Below are positions 54,707-64,000 of a DNA stretch of 64,000 nucleotides, piece by piece. The notes under the pieces are model-generated. The model saw nothing but the letters and a program-made list of their open reading frames with translations, did not search any database and had not been told where the DNA came from. Positions within the stretch are counted from its first letter, which is position 1. Each line of letters starts with the position of its first letter. The position numbers and the translations under genes are program-made. Source of the stretch: Trichuris trichiura. Taxonomy: Eukaryota; Nematoda; Enoplea; Trichinellida; Trichuridae. The DNA is taken from NCBI GenBank assembly GCA_037903355.1, contig JBAJFE010000005.1, positions 124,001 to 188,000 of the forward strand, given 5' to 3'.

Positions 54707-56333
54707 TGTTGTTTACCTTAAAACAAAATAAGCGACTTTAACAGAAAAGTCATGGCGACAGTGAATGCAAAAATTTCGGCTGCGAAACACGGCAAAGTAG
54801 AGCTCGCCAAAACTTTTGGCATGCTGATCAACAAAAGCGCGTTATTGAAAAAAAGCTTTCTATACCTCGTTTTATTCAGTTTTTCGATAAGAAACGACTT
54901 GCACCAAAGTTCCAAGTAGGAACTCCCGTCGAACCGCAACGATCGTCAAAAATCTACAGTACGCATGTTAATGCAAGTTCATTGCTAAATTTACCAAGAA
55001 ATGTCCTTCATAGAGCGTAGTTTGCAGGCTGAAATGATAACAACTTCGGTAAAGCAAACGCGTCTAAAAAATAAGTAATGAAATTTAAATATTTGAATCG
55101 CGCCTAAAATTAACAGCGGAACGATTTGCGTTGAGCTTTTACTCGCGGCTAAAAGCCAAATTAACGTTTTTTCCTTATTCTTTATTAGTCTGCAGGCTAC
55201 TTTTAAATATGCGTGACGAATTTCTGCAATAAGCGAAAAGCGTACTCTGCTTTTTCGCTTAGTTTCCAATTGTTCCATGCCCTGGGCCAATTTTTGTAAA
55301 TTTTTCTTCATTTGCAAACCATTCACGTGCATTACAGGCGTTACGCTGTCGTCAATTTTGAAATGTTCCTGCTAATCTGATAGGGTCAGCATTTTTGAAA
55401 TTTCAAACAGTCTCCTTATTGTACCTGTGAATCTTCTTTTCTTTTCTTCTTCAAAATAAGCGCGCTTACGCAATTTGCATTGAGTTCTTACTCGCGGCTA
55501 AAAGTCGAACTAACACTTTTCTTTATTTCTTATTGAGCTATAGGTTAGTTTAAAGTGTGCATAAAAGTTGTTTGCGGTAAAATAAAAAAAGCGCTGCTTT
55601 TTCGCTTAGTTTCCCATTATTTTAAGCCCTAAGCATATTTGATTAAAAAAGTTTTTGTTTTCAAACTGTTCAATTGCAGTACAGACATTACGCCGTCGTC
55701 AATTTTAAAATGTTCCTGCTAATCTGATACGGTATGCATTTTTGAAATTTCAAACAGACGCCGTGTTGTACCTGCGAATCTTTTTTTAAAATAAACGCGT
55801 TTACGCAGTAGCTTAGAAATACTGGAACTGACGGTTTCTTTTTTTACAATCCACCTCGTTTCTGCGTTGAAGTCTTTTGCGCGATTAGCTCAAAGTAGAC
55901 TTGTTTCGCCGCGTAGTATTTCCACCGTCCACTTACTATGAGGAATGAGGAATCGTTGGCAAACGAAGGCAGTTTAAGCGTGCTATACGGACAGAAAATG
56001 ACAAAGTTCGTCTCAACGAAGAAAGTAAACAGACTGTGTCAGCTTGCTACGGATTGGGACGTTAAAGCTCTTACGTTGACGAAACAGGAATGGATTGGTG
56101 CAGTCGTTGCGCGTCAAGTAAGCGACGATGGGTAAATGAAGAGGAAGAGAAAGCGAGAAGCGGTTTTTCGTCGCTCAGCGGAAGTGGATAGTTAAGTGAA
56201 GGCACTTGTTCAGCTTGACTAACCGGCTTGGTCGGTATCGTCGCTAATGCGTTGAATGAATAGAATGGCATTTTTTCACCTTTCGTCCGCAGTCGACTCG
56301 CTGTGACGATCATAGCAATCACCCATAACTGCC
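54707..56333. other. Intergenic region containing a two-copy tandem repeat and small ORFs
   Basis: Besides the repeat at 55100-55810, the reverse ORF at 54991-55332 (starting MHVNGLQMKKNLQKLAQGM) has a helical, coding-like N-terminal 45 residues, but overlaps the repeat and could not be joined to further exons. A small plus ORF (55938-56135, starting MRNEESLANEGSLSVLY) has no recognisable family. Neither is supported well enough to be called a gene. Confidence 0.4.
55100..55810. repeat. Tandem duplication, about 350-bp unit, two diverged copies
   Basis: TACTCGCGGCTAAAAG occurs near 55139 and 55492. GTCGTCAATTTT followed by GTTCCTGCTAATCTGATA occurs near 55349 and 55695. TTTTTCGCTTAGTTTCC occurs near 55251 and 55599. 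The offset is 346-353 bp. The copies differ at many positions and by small indels. Confidence 0.85.
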
Positions 56334-57497
56334 ATGGGATCTTCAATATGTGTTCTATTTCTCCTTACATTACTCACTGCCGTTGGAGGGTCTTCGAAAA
56401 GTCTGCAAAAAACTGTCGTAGACCATCTTCCCATGCAGACTAAAGAAACAAGTTTCAACCGGACTAAAACGACTCGGCGCCAACAGCTTCGAATGTTCCT
56501 TGGCTATTGTTCCAACGGTAACGAAGCGGTTGCATCCTGTTTCCCGAATCACATTTGCGGACGCGGATATTGGTGCGACCAAGCTGTTAATCGCTGTTGT
56601 CGCCCGAGAATAATCAACATCAACATTCACTTTGTCAAAGGACCAATGGATACCGCTGCAACAACATCCGCTGGAAGTCTCATTTGTCGAGACGGAAGTC
56701 CCGCAACTTCAAAATGCCCTACGGGTCGTTGTCCCATGGGTTACATCTGCTCTATGGATCGACTTTGTTGTCGAAGCGGTACAGCCGCAAGTAAGCCCAC
56801 AATAATGCTATGCGCTTTTTCAGCACGCGTCAGGCAAGTATTTGCTTAGGTTGCAACTTTGAAGGTGAACCCGTGGGCTTATGCTATCAGGGAATGTGCG
56901 ACGCCGCTCATTATTGCTCCAAAGACGGCTACTGCTGCCCAAAACGCCCAAGAGGTGAGCACATTTTAAATAATTCACCATTCCTGCTATAAGCTGACTC
57001 ACAGACAGTATTACAACCTGCGTATCTGCCTGGTAGTTACAGTAGACCTAACGTCTATTTCAATTTATGTAAAGTGATATCTTACTGTACTCCAAAAGTC
57101 AAAATAGTTCAAGGCGTTAAGCGCGGCACCGCGAAGTATACTTTAAGCATACTCGTTTGTTACAGGCCCAAGTGTTGGTATTTGTCCAGACGGACAAACG
57201 CCCACTTCCCTCTGCTTAGACGGTCTTTGCCCAACAGGTCACGAATGCATTGACGGTCGTTATTGCTGTCCGTTCACTTTTTATGAAAGCCAAATGTCTG
57301 AATGCCCTGGCAATGTGCCCGCAGTGGGTCCATGCGTCGATGGACTTTGCCCTGACGAATTCGCATGCGTCAACAACCTTTGCTGCCCGGTGTATGGAGA
57401 AGATCCATGGTACAATTGGCAAGCACCCTGGGATAGATATCCGAAAGGATATGCGCGACAATATGCAAATAAGTTTGCTTACAAAGGCAAGATATGA
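56334..57497 (+). CDS. Secreted protein with five CC/EB-like cysteine modules
   Basis: The start MGSSICVLFLLTLLTAVGGS is a signal peptide. Five modules of the pattern C-x(n)-C-x(4)-C-x(5)-C-x(4-5)-CC follow: YCSNGNEAVASCFPNHIC...RCC, ICRDGSPATSKC...LCC, CNFEGEPVGLC...YCC, ICPDGQTPTSLC...YCC and ECPGNVPAVGPC...LCC. Introns sit between modules, for example at about 56790 (GTAAGC to GCTTAG) and about 56955-57163. The C-terminus (YNWQAPWDRYPKGYARQYA) is Tyr/Trp-rich. Such CC-module chains are typical of nematode secreted and surface proteins. Precise function unknown. The ATG choice is set by the signal peptide. Confidence 0.82.
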
Positions 57498-57544
57498 TAT
57501 TGCCCAAAATTGGCAACCGCTGCGTACTTGCCTTTTGATACTTC

Positions 57545-59005
57545 TTTTACCTCTGAATCTTCGTTGAAAACTTGCCACGACGACGACGACCTCTGCCACC
57601 ATCCTACACATGCGTGTGCTCAGTCAAAATACAGAGCTGCCATTAAAGTTTGAAAATTAAAATCGTTACCTCACCTCATTTCCACGAGAGTCATTAATGC
57701 ATACGCCGACGCATTTTCAAAGAAATGAGCGTTTCCAAACGATATGATCGCGTTTCTTTCTTGTATGTACCTATCAATCAATATAATTCAAATTACTGTA
57801 ACTACGTTGTTTACCTTGAAGACAAAGCTTAAAATGCAAGAAAAAAGGCTACGAAATGACGGTTTCTTTTACCTTTTTCTTTTTTTGACGGAACTACGCA
57901 TAAGAAGCAGCTATAACCGTTGCGCACTTTCAGAAACGTCCGCGCTTCGTTATCACTGCGGAAGAAAACCGCTACATTTCAAAAAATCGAACAGCCAATA
58001 CAGTAACCCAGCCAGGTTAGCAACTTTTGGTTCACCTCTGAATCTTTGTTGAAAACTTGCCACGACGACGACCTCTGCCACCATTCTACACATGCGTGTG
58101 CTCAGTCAAAATACAGAGGTGCCATTAAGGTTTGAAAATTAAAATCTTCGCCTCACCTCATTTCCACGAGAGTCATTAATGCATACGCCGACGCACTTTC
58201 AAAGAAATGAGCGCTTCCAAATGATATGATCGCGTTTCTTTCTTGTATGTACCTATCAATCAATATAATTTAAATTACTGTAACTACGTTGTTTACCTTG
58301 AAGACAATGCTTAAAATGCAAGAAAAAAGGCTATGAAATGACGGTTTCTTTTACCTTTTTCTTTTTTTTCACGGAAGTACGCATAAGAAGCAGCTACAAC
58401 CGTTGCGCACTTTCAGAAACGTCCGCGCTTCGTTATCGGTGCTGAAGAAAACCGCTACATTTCAAAAATTCGAACAGCCAATACAGTAACCCAATCGTAT
58501 TCAGGTACAGCGCGACGTAGCAACTCTTGGTTTACCTCTGAATCTTCGTTGAAAACTTGCCACGACGACGACGACCTCTGCCACCATTCTGCACATGCGT
58601 GTGCTCAGTCAAAATACAGAGCTACCATTAAAGTTTGAAAATTAAAATCTTCGCCTCACCTCCTTTGCATGAGAGTCATTAATGCATACGCCGACGCACT
58701 TTCAAGGAAATGAGCGCTTCCAAATGATATGATCGCGTTTCTTTCTTGTATGTACCTATCGATCAATATAATTCAAATTACTGTAGCTACGTTGTTTACC
58801 TTGAAAACGATGCCTAAAATGCAAGGAAAAAGGCAACGAAATGACGGTTTCTCTTACCTTTTTCTTTTTCTGACGGAACTACGCATAAGAAGCAGCTATA
58901 ACCGTTGCGCAATTTCAGAAACGTCCGCGCTTCGTTATCAGTGCGGAAGAAAACAGCTACATTTCAAAAATTCGAACAGCCAATACAGTAACCCAGTCGT
59001 ATTCA
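57545..59005. repeat. Tandem array of three units, about 490 bp each
   Basis: CCTCTGAATCTTCGTTGAAA (G/T variants) starts units near 57551, 58035 and 58536. Each unit also carries CCACCATTCTACACATGCG, ATGATCGCGTTTCTTTC and AACCGTTGCGCA. Spacing is 484 and 501 bp. Units are highly similar, differing by point changes and small indels in the CGACGA run. The first unit begins about 50 bp after the stop of the CC-module gene. Each unit holds a ~100-codon ORF starting MIAFLSCMYLSINIIQIT in units 1 and 3. It is broken in unit 2 and has no family match, so it is probably not a gene. Confidence 0.92.
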
Positions 59006-59396
59006 GGTACAACGCGACGTAGCGGTTCTTGGTGGTCCTTAAATCGGGGTTTTGTAAACAAAAGTTGCGCTGCAATTGCGCGTCTTCTTTTCGCGGACAA
59101 GCAGACACCAGCACGTTGTTCGAGACGCGAAAAAAACTCTAAAAACATTCCGTTTCTTTTTAATTTTACTTAAATAGTATTACTATTCACAAATACTTGC
59201 AGCGCGCGTGATCACTTTGGTAGGTATGAAGATAATGGACGAATATTGGTTGTCTTCCGAGAATACAGCAAGAAAGGGAACCTGAGTTTTTAAAAATCAA
59301 ATTTTCCTACTGTAGTCAGTTGAGAAACTACCAAATTTTATGCTTTTCCGAAGAGTAAAAGGACCGTTTTGATGAGAGTTGCCCAAAGGGGATTCT

Positions 59397-60067
59397 ATGG
59401 TAGTCGCTTTCCCGCTTTTCAAGCTCGTAGCTTTGTTTGTTCGTCAAGTCAGCCGACCAATTGCCAATCAGTTGAAAAACGGAGCGAAACATAGCCACGT
59501 TTTTCGCCGATACGTATGCTTGCCCATTGCTCAATGTAAGTTCGTTTTCCTTTTATTATACCAACCGAATCTCCATTCTTTTTCAGTATATCACCGAGTG
59601 GACGTCACGAAAAAAATGATAATGATGGGTTTCGGTAAACCGGCAAAAGTTCCCAGTTTAACCGAAGAATCTGCCGTTGAACTCGGTGCGGACATACTAG
59701 GCGAAGTGATAGTCTATAGCATAGCCGCAACGCTGTTCACTCTCGAATATATGCGGTATGAATTGCTTTTGTTTTCATTCGTATCTTTGTTTTCTTAATT
59801 AGAACATCGGAGAAGGCGCGTATAAAAGAAGAACTATTACTTAATCGAATTAGTAATTTGGAAAATAAGATTAGCGAACTGGCAATGGGTGTCGAACGGA
59901 ATGAAGCTGTACTTCGAGCTATGGAACGTTTGGTGCACCAGAAGAGTTCTTCTTCGCTGTCGTGGTGGAAGGCGAAAGAGGCGACTCCGCAAAACGAACA
60001 CAAAGAAGGTACGAGGAACAGAATCACAATTGAGCGCGGCGGGCGAATTGTGTCAATAGTTCATTAG
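59397..60067 (+). CDS. OPA3: OPA3-like mitochondrial protein
   Basis: Mitochondrial membrane protein linked in humans to optic atrophy and 3-methylglutaconic aciduria. The start MVVAFPLFKLVALFVRQVSR is the family N-terminus. Exons 59397-59535, 59587-59755 and from 59803 keep frame. Motifs: ANQLKNGAKHSHVFRRYVCL, YHRVDVTKKMIMMGFGKP, and ESAVELGADILGEVIVYSIA, a membrane segment. A coiled-coil-like tail follows (KEELLLNRISNLENKISELA). Reading through from about 60008 gives GGRIVSIVH-stop at 60067. Splicing at GTACGAGG to CCTTAG would instead end at a stop near 60102. Either end is possible. Confidence 0.92.
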
Positions 60068-60239
60068 CTGCTGATCTTATCCTTAGGTGGAACGGAAAAA
60101 TAGCCATCGCGTTCTCGTCCAAAAATAATTCAAGGCAGCTTTGCACAACCTTTCAAAAGGCTATCAACACTATCAACGGTTAAGAACTTGTCTCATTCCT
60201 CAACGCGCAAAGGATGTAATAATGCTAATTAAACAGTTG

Positions 60240-61238
<999 letters not shown>

Positions 61239-61909
61239 TTCAAATCACTGAGATAAACAACGCCGAAGCAACCTTTGAAATGACAGTATGATATGTGCAG
61301 GTTCGTTCAACAAAACCTCGTGTTAATAAAAAAGCTGATTAACCCTCGCTTATTATTATATTAAATAATCTTTTCTCGCGTAATGTCGTTTACTACTGCA
61401 AACATATATAGCATGTAAGTTTGGATTAAATGTAAAGTTTTGAATAATTTGCAACACATGCACGCTAATAGTCATTTTAATTTATTGCTAATACTATTTT
61501 CGTCAGCTAACGATTAAAATATGCAACTAGAATGTTTCTCGAAAGCATATTTTCTAACTTCCATTAAGGATGTGCAGGTTTCATATTAAATGTTACGATA
61601 CTGTATTGAAAGTCGACTCATGTGTATTGCCTGTGGGGTGATTAGCGTTTGTTGTTGTGTTTCTTTGAGCCGAACGGTAGTTGCTTACGCGTGGGCGCGC
61701 TACTGGCAAAGTTGATTTGAAATTTTGCTTTACGAGTAGTTGCCCGCGGCGCCGTTGCTTGAATGTTGTAGGATTGTTTTTGTTTTTTGTTCGTCGCCGT
61801 TTCGTTGCCGCCCAGAGGAGTACGAAGGACCCGAACGCGTCCCGCTCTGCCGATCAATGCGCGCCATACTTTCTATCATTGCATTTTTGTTGTTTTTTTC
61901 TTCAGGAAA
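61239..61909. promoter_or_regulatory. Spacer between divergent METTL1 and BTF3
   Basis: About 670 bp, AT-rich in its first part. A polypyrimidine tract and TTCAG acceptor end 4 nt before the BTF3 ATG, consistent with a 5' UTR intron or trans-splice site. Overlapping ORFs near 61681-61962 are shadows of no known protein. No core promoter element could be named. Confidence 0.45.
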
Positions 61910-62386
61910 ATGAACAAAGAAAAGCTGATGGCAATGCAGTCGGCCGTTCGCATTGGCGGTAAAGGTACGGCACGTCGCAAAAAGAAGGTCGTCCACAAGA
62001 CTCCAACTTCGGACGATAAGAAGTTGCACAGCAATTTGAAAAAGTTGGCAGTTACCAATATTCCGGGCATCGAGGAAGTGAACATGATCAAGGACGATGG
62101 TACGGTTATTCATTTCAATAATCCTAAAGTGCAGGCGTCCGTACCGGCCAACACTTTTGCCGTGATTGGACACGCGGAAAATAAGCATTTGACCGAAATG
62201 CTGCCGGGAATTTTGAATCAACTCGGAGCGGAAAGCTTAGGCCATTTGAAACGTTTGGCAGACAATGTTGGCAGTTTGACGACCACCGGTTTGGCTCCAG
62301 TGGCCGCTGACGAAGACGACGACGTGCCGGAGCTGGTTGGCGACTTTGAAGAACCCTCAAAGGATGAGGTGGTGGACACTCGTTAA
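61910..62386 (+). CDS. BTF3: Nascent polypeptide-associated complex beta subunit (BTF3)
   Basis: NAC beta binds the ribosome exit tunnel and protects nascent chains. Single exon of 158 codons: [39 protein letters not shown] (ribosome-binding RRKKK), [38 protein letters not shown], and [20 protein letters not shown]. The acidic tail [20 protein letters not shown] ends at VVDTR-stop. Matches BTF3/BTF3L4 in length and in every motif. The start sits directly behind a TTCAG acceptor. Confidence 0.97.
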   Translation: MNKEKLMAMQSAVRIGGKGTARRKKKVVHKTPTSDDKKLHSNLKKLAVTNIPGIEEVNMIKDDGTVIHFNNPKVQASVPANTFAVIGHAENKHLTEMLPGILNQLGAESLGHLKRLADNVGSLTTTGLAPVAADEDDDVPELVGDFEEPSKDEVVDTR

Positions 62387-63100
62387 AAGATCGTAAAAAG
62401 ACGTCGCTAATGGCTTTCTCATATTTTCGCCATTACGCAGTCTAGTCTTTTACGTCCGCAGTAAACGTTTTTGGGCTCTCGCGTTGAAATGTTTTTTCCC
62501 GCCATGACGGCTCACTTCGACGGTAGAGCAAATAAACTTTTCAATTCAATTGTCGCCTTCGTTGGCTGTTTGAAGTTTCAGCTACAGTAAGGTTCTTTAT
62601 GTACTAAAAGATTTTCAGGATACAATGTCCACTGAGCTCATTATTCGGCCAAGTCGTTATCGCGCTTAATTCTTACAAGACGCAAAATGCGTGTACGACT
62701 AAATACTGCTTTTCATTTACATATCTTCAATAGGGCTTTGTCTAACCCGTTGATAAAGTCTGAAATCAAACAGAAGCAAGAAGCTGGGCTAGACAAAGCT
62801 CTATTCAAGGTATGCGAATCCACTGTCCCGTTAAGAAGCATCCGGTTTTTAATTTACTTTTTATTTAATTTTTAAGCGCGTAATTTGGCACGAGCGGTTT
62901 ATGTTTTTATTTACAAAATAAAATGGACACCCAAAAGCGCGCATTCAATTTTCCTTCCGCCTATTTATCGTTAGCGCCAAGCCCAAAAGTTCCGCCATCT
63001 TCAAAACCTCATTTTCTTAGTAGAATAACCACTAAATAAACTTTTTACATGTTAAAGCGTTAGAGAATAGGAAAAGTCGCGTTTCACGACGTTTGGACTT
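62387..63100. other. Intergenic region with a short inverted repeat
   Basis: No supported gene; the ORF at 62687-62875 spans the inverted repeat and is unlikely to be real. AATAGGGCTTTGTCTA near 62731 pairs with TAGACAAAGCTCTATT near 62791 (one G-T-like mismatch zone), giving a stem of about 16 bp with a 45-nt loop. Confidence 0.45.
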
Positions 63101-63109
63101 TGCGTTTGC

Positions 63110-63930
63110 CATGCATATTCGTCAAAAGTCGATTTCGGTAATCCTAACCTGACTACCTACAGTAAACTATTTGAAATTTTGAATGGTTACTGTAGGTGTG
63201 CGCAGGCCTATTGCTTTGCAGCGAAGTGCGCTTCGTCTTGTTGCAGTTTCGGTGTGTTTACTGTTGCAAAAAGGTACGACTCATTCGGGTATGCACTGAT
63301 TTTGTTGTTTTCCTCTTAATTGCAAAAATCGCGTCGTGTCACGTGCGTGCCTGGCTTCGTGTCAGCTATAGCGTGAGGGAGAACGCCTTAAGTAAGTTGT
63401 GCAGTGAACGAGACGAGATTGCATTGGCAAATGTCGCATCAGCGAAAATGCGACTAAGAGAACTACGAGCGGCCGTGCCCTAAGAGTGAGTGAGTGAAGT
63501 TTGCGTTTGAAGAAGAGAGATTGCGTTTGCCATTCATATTTGTCAAAAGTCGATTTCGGTAATCCTAACCTGACTACCTACAGTAAACTATTTGAAATTT
63601 TGAATGGTTACTGTAGGTGTGCGCAGGCCTATTGCTTTGCAGCGAAGTGCGCTTCGTCTCGTTGCAGTTTCGGTGTGTTTACTGTTGCAAAAAGGTACGA
63701 CTCATTCGGGTATGCACTGATTTTGTTGTTTTCCTCTTAATTGCAAAAATCGCGTCGTGTCACGTGCGTGCCTGGCTTCGTGTCAGCTATAGCGTGAGGG
63801 AGAACGCCTTAAGTAAGTTGTGCAGTGAACGAGACGAGATTGCATTGGCAAATGTCGCATCAGCGAAAATGCGACTAAGAGAACTACGAGCGGCCGTGCC
63901 CTGAGAGTGAGTGAGTGAGAGAATGAGCGA
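63110..63930. repeat. Tandem duplication of a 421-bp unit at the window edge
   Basis: AAAAGTCGATTTCGGTAATC occurs near 63123 and 63544, and the two copies stay almost identical to about 63485 and 63906. Each carries an internal stem CCTACAGTAA...TTACTGTAGG and a 95-codon ORF starting (alternative codon) with GLLLCSEVRFV. The near-identity and same frame in both copies make the ORF look conserved, but the duplication may simply be recent. No family resemblance. The array may continue beyond the window. Confidence 0.9.
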
Positions 63931-64000
63931 ACTGCGATTCCACCAATGAGACATAACGAAAACAGACGAGAGTTGGAATAGAGAGAGAGATGCGCTTTCT

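Noticed and set aside
57744..59022. Repeated ORF MIAFLSCMYLSINIIQIT in the 490-bp array
   Set aside because: Broken in the middle unit and simply carried by the repeat; no family match.

Overview
The window looks like animal nuclear DNA, most probably from a nematode. Genes are split by many short introns, often about 45-60 nt. Most genes match broadly conserved animal families. Two secreted cysteine-rich proteins resemble nematode CC/lustrin-type proteins. Many start codons lie 1-20 nt after an AG splice-acceptor-like site, as expected if spliced-leader trans-splicing is common. An early-branching (dorylaimian) nematode would fit, but that is a guess. No tRNA, rRNA, CRISPR array or autonomous transposon with a recognisable polymerase or transposase was found. 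Exon boundaries were worked out by eye from reading frame and splice dinucleotides, so CDS spans include introns and small boundary errors are possible.

Layout. 1-6 kb: ATAD1/Msp1 AAA ATPase (5' end cut by the window), phosphoacetylglucosamine mutase (PGM3) with a frame-breaking 7-bp duplication, and RACK1. 8.6-11 kb: SIAH ubiquitin ligase. 11.1-16.9 kb: a secreted protein with three degenerate chitinase-like (GH18) domains. One of its introns holds a 1.1-kb foldback structure with two hairpins that share a hammerhead-like core. 17-19.8 kb: a secreted Cys-rich protein divergent from the ciliary transition-zone gene B9D1. 20.3 kb: a possible unknown gene. 21.5-23.1 kb: a BMP5-8/60A-type ligand lacking the usual interchain cysteine. 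23.3-26 kb: two orphan ORFs flanking a satellite-like array. 26.5-38.7 kb: a retinol-dehydrogenase-like SDR, a MAP4K3/5-type kinase and a second SDR. 39.2-43.5 kb: ACTR10, MRPL39 and MED6, tightly packed. 47.1-62.4 kb: GDPGP1, a CEP170-like protein, CHMP5, a five-CC-domain secreted protein, OPA3, METTL1 and BTF3. The right edge is a tandem duplication.

The genes form no obvious pathway. They cover mitochondrial functions (ATAD1, MRPL39, OPA3), amino-sugar and nucleotide-sugar metabolism (PGM3, GDPGP1), ESCRT (CHMP5), centrosome and cilium (CEP170-like, B9D1), dynactin (ACTR10), signalling (RACK1, MAP4K, BMP) and gene expression (MED6, METTL1, BTF3).

The least ordinary features are the foldback with hammerhead-like hairpins and an exon fragment at its centre, the three catalytically dead GH18 domains, the BMP with the missing cysteine, the over-represented TACYGTA heptamer in non-coding DNA, and local tandem duplications in or just after gene 3' ends.
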